Assembly (NCBI RefSeq): GCF_009669305.1
Contig: NZ_SADB01000004.1
Span: forward strand, 92,650-156,649
DNA: 64,000 bases
Direction: 5' to 3'
From: Ancylomarina sp. 16SWW S1-10-2
GTDB taxonomy: Bacteria > Bacteroidota > Bacteroidia > Bacteroidales > Marinifilaceae
Shown: positions 9,464-18,827 of the stretch, one piece after another
Numbering within the stretch: position 1 is the first letter of the stretch
How the letters are laid out: each line of letters begins with the position of its first letter
Program-made: the position numbers and the translations under genes
Notes under the pieces: generated by a model
The model's database searches: none
Seen by the model: the letters and a program-made list of their open reading frames with translations, nothing else
What the model was told of the DNA's origin: nothing

Positions 9464-11059
9464 ATGAATAATAAAACGAAGGTATTCCTTCCCATTTTAT
9501 TAGCTATGGCTATTGTTTTGGGTATGTACATTAATCCTTTTTTTCAACAACGCACAGGTTTGCAGTCTTTTACTATGCCTGCTACAGCTTCAAGTCATAA
9601 ATTAGATGCTGTTCTTAATATGATTGTTGATGATTATGTTGATACGGTTTCGGCGGAGCGATTAGTTGAACAAGCTATACCTGCTATTCTAAAGAATTTA
9701 GATCCACATACAGTATATATTCCAAAGGAGGATTTACAACGGATTAATGAAGATTTGAATGGTAATTTTGGTGGTATTGGTGTTCAATACATCACTTATC
9801 GCGATACGGTTACCGTTGTAAAAGCAATTGAAGGAGGTCCGTCGGACTCTGCTGGTGTTCTTGCTGGAGATAGAATTGTAAAAGTTGATACAACGCCAAT
9901 AGTAGGTGCTGATTTAAGTACTGAATTCATTCAAGGCAAACTTAAAGGTCGTAAAGGAACGGGTGTTAAAGTGCAGATTGTTCGTCGTGGTGTTAAAGAT
10001 TTGATTGATCTAGATATTATTAGAGGTTCTATTCCTGTTGCGAGTGTTGATGTGGCTTATATGATTAATAAAGATCTGGGTTATATAAAAGTTGATCGCT
10101 TTGGTGCAACTACTTATCATGAGTTTTCAGTAGGACTTGAGAAGTTAAAAGAGCAAGGTTTAAAGAAATTAATTGTTGACCTTAGGGGGAATTCTGGTGG
10201 ATATATGTCTGCTGCTACAAATATGATCAATGAATTTTTGCCAAAAGGGAAAATGATTGTTTACACGGAGGGTAAATCGCAATCTAAAACAGATTACGTT
10301 TCAACTGGTAGTGGAAATTATCAAGACTTACCAATTGTTGTTTTAATTGATGAAGGATCTGCTTCGGCAAGTGAAATTTTTGCAGGAGCTATTCAGGATA
10401 ATGATAGAGGTGAAATTATAGGTCGTAGATCGTTTGGAAAAGGCTTAGTGCAGGAGCAACGTTCTTTGCCAGATGGTTCTGCTTTAAGATTAACTGTAGC
10501 ACGTTATTATACACCTACTGGTCGCTGTATTCAAAAATCATATTCCAATGGTAAGGCAGAATACAATAATGATATTACGGAACGATTTATTCACGGCGAG
10601 TTTGAACAGCAAGATTCTATTCATTTTGCAGACTCGTTAAAATTCAAAACGCCAGAAGGAAACATTGTCTACGGTGGAGGTGGTATTATGCCAGATATAT
10701 TTATACCTGTTGATACTGCAGGCTATTCTAAGTATTTTATTGAGTTAAATCGCAAAGGTCTTATTCATCGATTTGCATTTTACTATGTGGATGAGCATAG
10801 AGCTGAAATGGAGAGATTATTGAATGTGAAAGATATTCTCAATTATCTGGATAAGAAACCACTGATAAAGGAATTGACAAAATACTGTGAAGATGCAGGT
10901 GTAAAAACAAATAACAAAGGCTTGAATTATTCTTTGGAGATAATTGATACGCAAATGAAAGCTTATATTGCTCGTAATATAATTGATGATGATGGCTTTT
11001 ATCCAATCATTCAAAAAATAGACAAGACGCTTGATTATGTGATAGATATGAAAGATTAG
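9464..11059 (+). CDS. C-terminal processing protease, S41 family
   Basis: A 531-residue periplasmic serine protease. A single N-terminal membrane segment or signal (about residues 8-26) leads to a PDZ domain (about 95-180) and the S41 catalytic domain. LRGNSGGY precedes the active site. GSASASE places the catalytic serine at Ser301, and SFGKG places the general-base lysine at Lys326, the usual 25-residue spacing. About 150 residues follow the core. CtpA/Prc proteases trim or degrade envelope proteins from the C-terminus. The start ATG lies 11 bases after the deaminase stop codon, implying an operon, and a terminator follows. Confidence 0.93.
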   Translation: MNNKTKVFLPILLAMAIVLGMYINPFFQQRTGLQSFTMPATASSHKLDAVLNMIVDDYVDTVSAERLVEQAIPAILKNLDPHTVYIPKEDLQRINEDLNGNFGGIGVQYITYRDTVTVVKAIEGGPSDSAGVLAGDRIVKVDTTPIVGADLSTEFIQGKLKGRKGTGVKVQIVRRGVKDLIDLDIIRGSIPVASVDVAYMINKDLGYIKVDRFGATTYHEFSVGLEKLKEQGLKKLIVDLRGNSGGYMSAATNMINEFLPKGKMIVYTEGKSQSKTDYVSTGSGNYQDLPIVVLIDEGSASASEIFAGAIQDNDRGEIIGRRSFGKGLVQEQRSLPDGSALRLTVARYYTPTGRCIQKSYSNGKAEYNNDITERFIHGEFEQQDSIHFADSLKFKTPEGNIVYGGGGIMPDIFIPVDTAGYSKYFIELNRKGLIHRFAFYYVDEHRAEMERLLNVKDILNYLDKKPLIKELTKYCEDAGVKTNNKGLNYSLEIIDTQMKAYIARNIIDDDGFYPIIQKIDKTLDYVIDMKD

Positions 11060-11084
11060 TTTCAGTCCAAATAGTTTAAAAATT

Positions 11085-11118
11085 AAGATCTACCCAAGAA
11101 GGTGGATCTTTTTTTTTG
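11085..11118 (+). terminator. Terminator after the S41 protease gene
   Basis: AAGATCTACC and GGTGGATCTT pair as a 10-bp stem with a 6-base loop, followed by a T-run. It lies 25 bases after the stop codon. Confidence 0.9.
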
Positions 11119-11288
11119 CATCAAAATTAAACCTTTAGGAATGCAACAGGTCTAAATCTCGAAAGCGATTACAAAATGGGAGTGGATCCAAATATTGAAA
11201 TCCTGTTTGAATCAGCATAGATTTAATAAAATGTTTAATGGCAGATACCTTCGAACTATAGAGGCGTATTCCTGATAAAAAAAAAGAT

Positions 11289-12206
11289 ATGAAAACTAAA
11301 ATAACAACATGTATTGTAGTAGCCTTAATGCTATTAAGTGGCGTAAGTCAGGCACAGAAAAGAAATAGATCTGATCGTATGCAAAAGACAACCGCTAATT
11401 TAACAGATGCTCAAAAAGAAGAGTTGAAAGCTGCTAAACTTGAGTATGCAAAGGCAACTCTTGATGTGAGAAATGAATTGAATGAGCTTAAGGCACATCA
11501 AAAAACATTAATGTCTGCTGAGAAATTAGACGAAAAGAAAGTTTTTGAGAATATCGATAATATGACAGCTTTGAAAAAGCAGTTGATGAAAGAACGAATC
11601 AATATGAGATTGGCTACTTCTGGCTTATTAGGTGCGGATCAACAAATGTATAGGAACATGAGAGGTGATCGTTTTAATATGAATGGACAACAAATGAATA
11701 AAGGTGATAAAAGAGCTTTTGCCGAAAAGGGAAACCAAGAATGTATGTCTGATGGTCAGAATCAAAAAATGCGTAGAGATACGAGAGGTGATAGTTCTAA
11801 AATGCGAGGACAGCAGATGAAATCTAGCAAGGGACAAATGAATAAAGAAAATCGACGTGCTTTAGCTAATAAAGGAAAACAAAGAGGTATAAATGCATTG
11901 GATTTATCTGTTGATCAGCAAAAACAAATGAAAACTATAAGACTAGATTCTAGAAAAGCAACTCAGAATTTAAGAGAGGAAATGCAAGAGCTTCGTTTAA
12001 AACAAAAACATTTACTTAACGATGAGGCTCCTAATAAGAATGAGATTTACGCGAATATAGATCAAATATCAAAGGTTCAAAATCAGTTAGCTAAAGAAAG
12101 AGTTCTTAATCAGAAAGAGATTCGTAAAGTTTTAGATAAAGATCAATTGGTTATATTTTTATCTAAATCACATAAAATGGGTGAAAATAGAAGATCAAGA
12201 ATGTAA
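11289..12206 (+). CDS. Secreted protein with two Spy/CpxP-like LTxxQ domains
   Basis: The 305-residue product has a signal peptide (residues 1-22, cleavage near SQA-Q). Two copies of a helical module follow. The first (about 39-115) starts LTDAQKEELKAAKLEY and includes RNELNELKAHQ, NIDNMTALKKQL and KERI. The second (about 203-300) starts LSVDQQKQMKTIRLDS and includes REEMQELRLKQK, NIDQISKVQNQL and KERV. The linker between them is basic and Met/Gln-rich, and itself repeats RGD, GQQMN/K and a Lys-Arg-Ala phrase. The pattern resembles the LTxxQ helices of periplasmic Spy and CpxP chaperones, whose usual proteins carry one module. Function as an envelope-stress chaperone is inference. The gene is monocistronic, with a perfect terminator after it. 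Confidence 0.75.
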   Translation: MKTKITTCIVVALMLLSGVSQAQKRNRSDRMQKTTANLTDAQKEELKAAKLEYAKATLDVRNELNELKAHQKTLMSAEKLDEKKVFENIDNMTALKKQLMKERINMRLATSGLLGADQQMYRNMRGDRFNMNGQQMNKGDKRAFAEKGNQECMSDGQNQKMRRDTRGDSSKMRGQQMKSSKGQMNKENRRALANKGKQRGINALDLSVDQQKQMKTIRLDSRKATQNLREEMQELRLKQKHLLNDEAPNKNEIYANIDQISKVQNQLAKERVLNQKEIRKVLDKDQLVIFLSKSHKMGENRRSRM

Positions 12207-12243
12207 AGAACTATTAAGTAGTAATAATGCTTAGTCTATGAAT

Positions 12244-12272
12244 AAAGGTTTCGGAATTCCGAAACCTTTTTC
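12244..12272 (+). terminator. Terminator after the Spy-like gene
   Basis: AAAGGTTTCGG-AATT-CCGAAACCTTT forms a perfect 11-bp stem followed by a T-rich tract ('ttttctattttt'). Confidence 0.9.
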
Positions 12273-12450
12273 TATTTTTGTAAGTTCGAGACATATAATG
12301 GTTTGTGAAATATAAGATTACTCCCATATTTAGGTGTGATATTGATTTATAAACTACTTTTAAAAATCGTATTGGTGAAATTTACGGGTTTTTACTGGCT
12401 CATTATTAGTATTTTACAAGACCTAATTAGATTTTTTGATCTTAAAAATT

Positions 12451-14184
12451 ATGAGAAAAATAACGCTTTACCTTCTTTTAATTATTCCTTTTTTTATTTC
12501 TTGCCAAGAAGCAAGAAAAGATGAGCTAACACTTAAAGTATTAGCTACTACAGATGTACATGGGGCTTTGTTTCCTTACGATTTAGTAAATGATGAAGTA
12601 TCGAAGAGTTCTCTCGCTCAGGCATATACTTATATTTCAAAGGAACGAAGTAAGAATGATCAATCTGTTTTACTTTTAGATAATGGAGATATTCTTCAGG
12701 GAGATCCCGTAGTTTATTATTCAAATTTCGAGAAGCCTAATCAGAAGCATATTTGTGCCGAGGTTATGAATTTTATGGCTTACGATGCAGGAACTGTCGG
12801 AAATCATGATATTGAACCCGGTCATGAAGTGTATGATCGTTTGGTTAACGAATTTGCTTTTCCATGGATGGCTGCAAATGCAGTGAAAGATTCTGATGGA
12901 ACACCTTATTTTACACCTTATACTATTATTGAGAAAGAGGGTGTTCGAATTGCTGTTATTGGTTTTATAACAGCAGCTATTCCAAAATGGTTACCCGAAA
13001 AAATTTGGTCGGGTATACACTTTGAGGAAATAGAAGCTACTGCAAAAAAATGGATGGCAATTGTAAAGGAAAAAGAAAAGCCTGATATGATTATTGGTTT
13101 ATTCCATTCTGGAATGGGTGAAGTTGATGGTAATGAGTCTGGAGTGGTAGAAAATGAAACCTTCAAAGTGGCTAAAGATGTGCCGGGATTCGATATGATT
13201 GTTTGTGGGCATGATCATCAAGAAGCAATCAAGTGGGTTGAAAATACTGATAACAAGCAAGTTTTGATTATTAATCCAAAATCGAAAGCTCAATTTTTAG
13301 CCGATGTCACAGTTTCGTTTAAGCTAAATGCTGATAAAAAGACTTATTCAAAAAAGTTGGAACCTCAATTGATCGACGTGAAAGCATTACCTGTTTCCAA
13401 AGAGTTTGAGGAGCGATTTAAGACTTATTTTCAAGAGGTAAAAGATTATGTTTCGAGACCAGTTGGACGATTTACAAAATGTATTAAAACATCTGATGCG
13501 ATGTTTGGCGATTCACCTTTTGTTGATCTGATACAGAATATTCAATTGGATTTGACGGGTGCAGATGTTTCATTTACAGCGCCATTGTCTTTTAATACGA
13601 AAATCGATTCAGGTATGCTTTATGTTCGGGATTTATTTAAGTTGTATCGATTTGAAAATTTGCTTTACACCATGAATTTAACTGGTCAAGAAATTAAAGA
13701 CTTTTTAGAATACAGCTATGATAAATGGTTTCATCAGATGAAAAAGAAGACCGATCCTATGTTGTTTATTAAGTCATCTGAGAAGGGAAATCAGTTAAGT
13801 ACGATGTTTTTTAACTACGATTCTGCTCAAGGTATAGACTATGAACTTGATTTGAGAAAAGAAAAGGGTAATCGAATTCATATCTCTAAGATGAGTAACG
13901 GAGAGGCTTTCGATTTGAATAAAACATATAAAGTAGCATTGAATTCGTATCGTGGAAACGGTGGAGGAGGTCATTTGACTGAAGGAGCAGGACTTTCACA
14001 AAAAGAATTGATTGAGCGAATGACTAATTCAACAACAAAAGATCTACGTTTCTATTTAATGAAGTGGATAGAAGAGCAAAAGGTTGTTAATCCTACTTGT
14101 GATAATAATTGGACTGTGAGTCCTGAAGCTTGGTGGAAACAGGCAAAAGAGAGAGAATATAAATTATTATATGGCAATAATTAA
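12451..14184 (+). CDS. 5'-nucleotidase / metallophosphoesterase lipoprotein
   Basis: A 577-residue protein of the UshA/bifunctional metallophosphatase type. A lipoprotein signal (lipobox FFISC, Cys18) should anchor it in the envelope. The metal-binding motifs run in the normal order: TTDVHGALFPYD, LLDNGDILQGDP, GNHDIEPGHE, GLFHSGMG and VCGHDHQE. The C-terminal 5'-nucleotidase substrate domain follows (LNSYRGNGGGGH near residue 515). Family members release phosphate from nucleotides in the periplasm. The frame is open to a TTG at 12436, but the ATG at 12451 gives a clean signal peptide. A 99-residue zinc-ribbon protein gene starts 31 bases downstream. Confidence 0.9.
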   Translation: MRKITLYLLLIIPFFISCQEARKDELTLKVLATTDVHGALFPYDLVNDEVSKSSLAQAYTYISKERSKNDQSVLLLDNGDILQGDPVVYYSNFEKPNQKHICAEVMNFMAYDAGTVGNHDIEPGHEVYDRLVNEFAFPWMAANAVKDSDGTPYFTPYTIIEKEGVRIAVIGFITAAIPKWLPEKIWSGIHFEEIEATAKKWMAIVKEKEKPDMIIGLFHSGMGEVDGNESGVVENETFKVAKDVPGFDMIVCGHDHQEAIKWVENTDNKQVLIINPKSKAQFLADVTVSFKLNADKKTYSKKLEPQLIDVKALPVSKEFEERFKTYFQEVKDYVSRPVGRFTKCIKTSDAMFGDSPFVDLIQNIQLDLTGADVSFTAPLSFNTKIDSGMLYVRDLFKLYRFENLLYTMNLTGQEIKDFLEYSYDKWFHQMKKKTDPMLFIKSSEKGNQLSTMFFNYDSAQGIDYELDLRKEKGNRIHISKMSNGEAFDLNKTYKVALNSYRGNGGGGHLTEGAGLSQKELIERMTNSTTKDLRFYLMKWIEEQKVVNPTCDNNWTVSPEAWWKQAKEREYKLLYGNN

Positions 14185-14215
14185 GCTATAGTAGAGGACT
14201 AATAATCATATAAGA

Positions 14216-14515
14216 ATGAAAGATATAATGCTTGAAGAAGAGGAGATCGAATTAGATAGTTTGCAATTCGATAATTTATTGAATAAAGAAGAAAAGGACG
14301 CTTTTAACTATCTATTAAATCATACTGTATTTTGCCCCAATTGTAGTCAAATATGTCCTCAGGGGGTTGTCGATTACAATATTATTTTAACCGATGCCAA
14401 TGAAATTTTGATGAAAGGGAAATGTGGCAAATGTGGAAGTGGTGTCACTCGATTGATGCTGATTGAAGAAGATGCTGGTTTTAAAGATCGTGTAAAAGAT
14501 ATCCGAAATAAATAA
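14216..14515 (+). CDS. Hypothetical zinc-ribbon protein
   Basis: The 99-residue protein is not recognised. Its first 40 residues are acidic. A zinc-ribbon-like centre has CPNCSQIC followed about 33 residues later by GKCGKCGSGV. The spacing of the CxxC pairs fits a structural zinc site. No signal peptide or membrane segment is visible, so it is probably cytoplasmic. It may be co-transcribed with the nucleotidase gene 31 bases upstream. A second ATG four codons in is an alternative start. Confidence 0.65.
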   Translation: MKDIMLEEEEIELDSLQFDNLLNKEEKDAFNYLLNHTVFCPNCSQICPQGVVDYNIILTDANEILMKGKCGKCGSGVTRLMLIEEDAGFKDRVKDIRNK

Positions 14516-14529
14516 GATTTTAAGCAAAG

Positions 14530-14562
14530 AAAGACTCCAAACTATTTAGTTTGGAGTCTTTT
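14530..14562. terminator. Bidirectional terminator
   Basis: A perfect 15-bp inverted repeat (AAAGACTCCAAACTA and its complement, almost no loop) sits between the convergent zinc-ribbon gene and gmhA. T-rich sequence follows on the plus strand, and 'ctttgcttaaaat' on the minus strand. Confidence 0.88.
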
Positions 14563-14581
14563 GTATTTTATAGAATCACCT

Positions 14582-15154
14582 TTAAATCTGTGATTCAATA
14601 TATTGAATTAGGCAATGAATTACTTTGATATGAATTTCTTGAACACGATCAGAATAACCTGTCCAAGGAACTCTAATTTCAATATCACAAAGCTGAGCCA
14701 TTTCGCCACCAGTCTTTCCAGTAAGACCAACTACTGTCATTCCTTTTTCTTTGGCTGCCTTAATAGCATTTATAATGTTTTTTGAGTTTCCTGATGTGCT
14801 TATGCCTAAAAAGACATCGCCCTTTTGGCCCATGCCTTCTACATAGCGAGAAAAAATGTAATCGAAGCCATAATCGTTAGCTACGCAAGTTATATGGCTA
14901 GGATCCGAGATGGCAACAGCAGGCATAGAAATGCGATCATCTCTAAAACGGCCTGTAAGTTCTTCAGCGAAATGCATGGCATCGCACATTGAACCACCGT
15001 TACCACAAGATATGATTTTTCTACCATTTCTAATTGCTATTGACATGGCAGTTCCAGCTCTTTCAATGGCAATAAAGTTCTCCTTATTTTTTATAAATGC
15101 TTCCAGAACTTGGTGTGCATCATTAAAACTACTTTGTATATCTTCAAGAATCAT
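14582..15154 (-). CDS. gmhA: Phosphoheptose (sedoheptulose-7-phosphate) isomerase
   Basis: A 190-residue SIS-domain protein. [20 protein letters not shown] and FRDDR match GmhA/LpcA, which turns sedoheptulose 7-phosphate into D-glycero-D-manno-heptose 7-phosphate, the first step of ADP-heptose synthesis. The SIS core (about 38-165) includes [11 protein letters not shown], which binds the phosphate. The product would feed lipopolysaccharide core synthesis, for which the GT9 heptosyltransferase at 41.8-42.8 kb is a candidate user. The other heptose-activating enzymes are not in this window. It is a single gene, convergent with the zinc-ribbon gene. Confidence 0.9.
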   Translation of the reverse strand: MILEDIQSSFNDAHQVLEAFIKNKENFIAIERAGTAMSIAIRNGRKIISCGNGGSMCDAMHFAEELTGRFRDDRISMPAVAISDPSHITCVANDYGFDYIFSRYVEGMGQKGDVFLGISTSGNSKNIINAIKAAKEKGMTVVGLTGKTGGEMAQLCDIEIRVPWTGYSDRVQEIHIKVIHCLIQYIESQI

Positions 15155-15323
15155 AGAGTTGCTTTTTTTTTCAAAACTACAATAACAATTGGCAACTTAC
15201 AATTAGGAAAGGAAAAAACGTAATATGTAAGTCGTATTTTGCTTAAGCACTTAGCTAAGCTGATAGGATTTTGTTAACTTCGAGTCAGTTTCAAACGAGG
15301 TATAGACCAACATATTTATTACT

Positions 15324-16124
15324 ATGACACTTAAAGAAAAACTCTACGAAATTATATTTGAATCAGATACAAAAGCAGGTAAGTTATTTGATGTTTTATT
15401 ACTTATTGTAATTGTTATGAGCATTGTTTTGGTCATGCTCGAGAGTGTACCATCCATTGAACATGAACACCGGGATTTATTACATTTTTTAGAATGGAGT
15501 ATCACGATTGTCTTTAGTTTAGAATATTTTATGAGGATATGGATTGTATCTAAACCCAAGACCTATATTTTTAGTTTTTTTGGTATTATTGATCTTCTAT
15601 CTATACTACCTAGTTACTTGGGTTTATTTATTGTTGGAACACATGGTTTGATGGTAATTAGAGCTTTACGTTTGCTTCGAGTTTTCCGAATTCTAAAGCT
15701 GAATCGTTATATGAAGGAAGGCGCTATCATTATAAAAGCTTTGAAACAGAGTCGTATTAAAATTTCTGTTTTCCTTTTTGCTGTGTTAACTCTGGTTGTG
15801 ATTATAGGAACGATGATGTATTTGATAGAAGGTGCCGAAAATGGCTTTACAAGTATTCCTCGAGGTATTTATTGGGCAATTGTAACGTTGACTACTGTAG
15901 GTTATGGTGATATCTCACCAGTTACAGCTTTGGGACAGTTTATTGCTTCATTTGTCATGATAATTGGTTATGCTATAATTGCTGTACCCACAGGGATTGT
16001 AACGGCAGAATTATCGAAACCGACTAAGTCAAAACCATCGGGTCAGGTTTGTGAAAATTGTTTGTCCGAAGGGCATGATATAGATGATAAGTATTGTAGA
16101 TTTTGTGGTCATAAAATGAAATAA
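15324..16124 (+). CDS. Voltage-gated-type potassium channel with C-terminal zinc ribbon
   Basis: A 266-residue six-helix ion channel. S1 is near residues 22-42. S4 is the arginine-rich segment IRALRLLRVFRILKLNRY (about 112-129), the hallmark of a voltage sensor. The pore loop carries TTVGYGD (190-196), the potassium selectivity filter, followed by S6 (about 203-228). The last 25 residues contain CENC and CRFC (Cys243, 246, 258, 261), a probable zinc ribbon not found in minimal Kv channels; it may mediate assembly or regulation. The channel should sit in the inner membrane. It is transcribed alone. Confidence 0.92.
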   Translation: MTLKEKLYEIIFESDTKAGKLFDVLLLIVIVMSIVLVMLESVPSIEHEHRDLLHFLEWSITIVFSLEYFMRIWIVSKPKTYIFSFFGIIDLLSILPSYLGLFIVGTHGLMVIRALRLLRVFRILKLNRYMKEGAIIIKALKQSRIKISVFLFAVLTLVVIIGTMMYLIEGAENGFTSIPRGIYWAIVTLTTVGYGDISPVTALGQFIASFVMIIGYAIIAVPTGIVTAELSKPTKSKPSGQVCENCLSEGHDIDDKYCRFCGHKMK

Positions 16125-16261
16125 AAAGTAAAATCTTCAGAAATAAGAACACGATTCTGCTTGATATTGAATAAAGAATTGAAAGATAAGACTTTGTTAA
16201 TATATCATAAATACCTCTGTGTCTGAATTGATTTATTGGATTAAAATCCAGTATTTATAGC

Positions 16262-16269
16262 TATATTTG
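16262..16269 (+). promoter_or_regulatory. Probable -7 element for the gene at 16314
   Basis: TATATTTG matches TAnnTTTG and lies 44 bases before the ATG at 16314. TTG at 16236-16238 is 23 bases upstream, somewhat far for a -33 element. Confidence 0.5.
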
Positions 16270-16313
16270 CCTTATAGTTGTATTAAATATAAAAAGCATT
16301 AACACAAGTGATT

Positions 16314-16628
16314 ATGGCATTACCAGGTTTTTTTAAGAAGCCGGAATATAAGAGATTTAATATTCAACCACGCTATTGGGATCCTGCAAAGGAAGAACGT
16401 GAGGAGAGGGAGAATCGAATTAAAGCCGAATTGGGAATGACCGATGATAATGATCAGTATATCCCTAATATTAAGGGACAAATAAGACGTTCTCTGCGAC
16501 ATAAGAGTGCTGATGTAAGACAAACAAATAAAAAATCGAATATTCGTCTTTTCATTATTTTGTTCCTTCTTTTGTTTATTGCTTACGCCTATGTTTTTGG
16601 TTTTGATCTTTCAATACTTAAAATGTAA
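16314..16628 (+). CDS. Hypothetical protein with C-terminal membrane segment
   Basis: This 104-residue protein begins MALPGFFKKPEYKRFNIQPRY. A segment YWDPAKEEREEREN follows, with many charged residues, and a single C-terminal hydrophobic helix lies at about residues 80-98. The arrangement is that of a tail-anchored protein with a charged cytoplasmic part. A small protein of this type is found beside mutL in other Bacteroidota as far as I recall; no function is known to me. The frame extends to a GTG six bases upstream, but the ATG at 16314 is the better start. Confidence 0.65.
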   Translation: MALPGFFKKPEYKRFNIQPRYWDPAKEEREERENRIKAELGMTDDNDQYIPNIKGQIRRSLRHKSADVRQTNKKSNIRLFIILFLLLFIAYAYVFGFDLSILKM

Positions 16629-16729
16629 GGAGACTATTTGAAGCTAAACTTTATTATAAAGCTTCGTTTTGTTTTTATTTCCTTTTTAATTGGGGAACAA
16701 GGAATATTTATCTCACATTAAAATTTCAC

Positions 16730-18700
16730 ATGTCCGATATTATACAAATACTTCCAGATTCTGTTGCTAATCAGATTGCTGCAGGAGAGGTTGTTCAACG
16801 ACCGGCTTCTGTAGTGAAAGAGTTGGTTGAAAATGCTATTGATGCAGGGAGTACTTCCATAAAGATAAATCTGAAGGATGCAGGTAAAACCCTAATCCAA
16901 ATTATAGATAATGGTTGTGGTATGTCAGCTACCGATGCTCGATTAGCTTTTGAGCGTCACGCTACTTCGAAGATTAAGGCTGCCAATGATTTATTTGCTA
17001 TTCGCACCATGGGTTTTCGTGGTGAAGCCTTAGCTTCTATTGCAGCCATTGCCAATGTTGAACTTAAAACAAAACGCACCGAAGATGAGCTAGGAACTTG
17101 TCTTTTGATAGATGGGTCAGAATTGATTTCACAAGATTCTGTAGCTTGTCCTTCTGGGAGTAATTTTATTGTTAAGAATCTCTTTTATAATGTTCCTGCC
17201 CGTCGTAAGTTTCTTAAGGCAAACTCAACAGAGCTGAGAAATATTATTACTGAATTTTATAGAATTGCTTTAGCTAGTCCCGATATTGAGTTTCAGTTGA
17301 TTCATAACGATGTTGAGGTACATAATCTTGCTCCAAGTAATAGGCGCCAAAGAATCGTTAATATTTTTGGGCGAAATATTAATACAAGATTAATAGGTAT
17401 TGACACCGATACGAGTATTGTTAAAATCTCTGGTTTTATTGGTAAACCTAAGAATGCTAAACGAAGAAGCGATGAACAATTCTTTTTCGTAAACAATCGC
17501 TATATGCGGCATTCATACTTTCACAAGGCTGTTTTGTTGGCTTACGATAAAATATTACCACCTGGTACAGTTCCACCTTATTTTATCTTTTTTGAGGTTG
17601 ATCCAAAGATTATTGATATTAATATTCATCCAACCAAAACAGAGATTAAGTTTGAGGATGAACAAGCCATATTCCAGATTATACGAGCATCAATTCGAGA
17701 GGCTCTAGGTAAATTTAATATCGTGCCTTCTATCGATTTTGATGAGGATAATAGTCTTGAAATTCCTCTTGTAAATCAAGATGTTTCTGATGTTGAAGCA
17801 CCTATGATTAAGGTAAATCATGAGTTTAATCCTTTTGAAGCAGATACCTCGTTCAATCCCTTTGAACAAGGAAGAAATACCATAGAGGATAATCAGTTCT
17901 ACCAGGAATTTAAACCGAAAACGCCTACAGCTGAACCAACAGCTCAAAGTGCGAAGAAAGAGGTTCCTCAGGATTGGGATAAGCTCTATCAGGATAGAGA
18001 GCCAGATTTGATACCTGATTATCCGATTGAAGAACAGACTGAGCTTAAAAGACCTCCGATGCCTGATTATTTCAAGCCACAGGAAGCTCCTCAGAATCAA
18101 ATACAACAAAAAATATTTCAAAGAGATCGAAATGCTAAATCACAAGATTTCTTTCAGTTAAAAAATAGATATATACTAACGCCCGTTCGTTCTGGTTTAA
18201 TGATTATCGACCAGCGAAAGGCACACGAAAGAATTTTGTTTGAGAAGTTTAGAAATTCTGTTCAAAATAATCAAGGTGTGGCGCAACAAACGCTTTTTCC
18301 TCAAACTATTGAGTTTAATGCCTCTGATTATACCCTTTTACAGGTGATTATCGAAGATGTTAGAGCATTAGGTTTTGATATTAGAGAATTTGGAAAGAAA
18401 ACTTTTGTAATAAATGGCACGCCGGCTGATATACAAAATGTTAACCCCAAAGAGTTAATAGAAAATCTTCTGGAAAACTATAAGGTGAATCAATTGGATG
18501 TAAAGGTTAAGGTTCGTGAGAATTTAGCAAAGGCCTTGGCAAAAGCCTCTGCTGTTAATTATGGAAAAACGCTTAACTCTGAAGAAATGAGTGCCATTAT
18601 TGATCAACTTTTTGCTTGCGAAACACCAAATTATACTCCTGATGGAAAAACCATCGTTTCGGTTTTAGAGACTCAGGAACTTGACAAACGTTTTAGGTAA
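16730..18700 (+). CDS. mutL: DNA mismatch repair protein MutL
   Basis: A 656-residue protein with the GHKL ATPase domain at the N-terminus: ELVENAIDAGS, IIDNGCGM and GFRGEALASI (about residues 30-100). A variable acidic/proline-rich linker runs from about 345 to 465, followed by a C-terminal dimerisation domain. MutL couples MutS mismatch recognition to strand removal. The C-terminal metal-binding motif, normally DQHAxxExxxxE, reads DQRKAHERILFE here. The late CPHGRP-type motif reads PNYTPDGKT, so several endonuclease ligands seem altered (see findings). It lies downstream of a small membrane-protein gene and upstream of two rhomboid genes on the same strand. Confidence 0.96.
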   Translation: MSDIIQILPDSVANQIAAGEVVQRPASVVKELVENAIDAGSTSIKINLKDAGKTLIQIIDNGCGMSATDARLAFERHATSKIKAANDLFAIRTMGFRGEALASIAAIANVELKTKRTEDELGTCLLIDGSELISQDSVACPSGSNFIVKNLFYNVPARRKFLKANSTELRNIITEFYRIALASPDIEFQLIHNDVEVHNLAPSNRRQRIVNIFGRNINTRLIGIDTDTSIVKISGFIGKPKNAKRRSDEQFFFVNNRYMRHSYFHKAVLLAYDKILPPGTVPPYFIFFEVDPKIIDINIHPTKTEIKFEDEQAIFQIIRASIREALGKFNIVPSIDFDEDNSLEIPLVNQDVSDVEAPMIKVNHEFNPFEADTSFNPFEQGRNTIEDNQFYQEFKPKTPTAEPTAQSAKKEVPQDWDKLYQDREPDLIPDYPIEEQTELKRPPMPDYFKPQEAPQNQIQQKIFQRDRNAKSQDFFQLKNRYILTPVRSGLMIIDQRKAHERILFEKFRNSVQNNQGVAQQTLFPQTIEFNASDYTLLQVIIEDVRALGFDIREFGKKTFVINGTPADIQNVNPKELIENLLENYKVNQLDVKVKVRENLAKALAKASAVNYGKTLNSEEMSAIIDQLFACETPNYTPDGKTIVSVLETQELDKRFR

Positions 18701-18827
18701 ATACTGACAATTTGACTGTAATTCCTGGTTTAAATTTCTTGGTATGGCTCTTGTCTTAATAGAGTTCTTACCGAAATTTAATCGATATACGAAGTAGGAA
18801 TTGTAAGCATCATAAAAAAATATTGTA

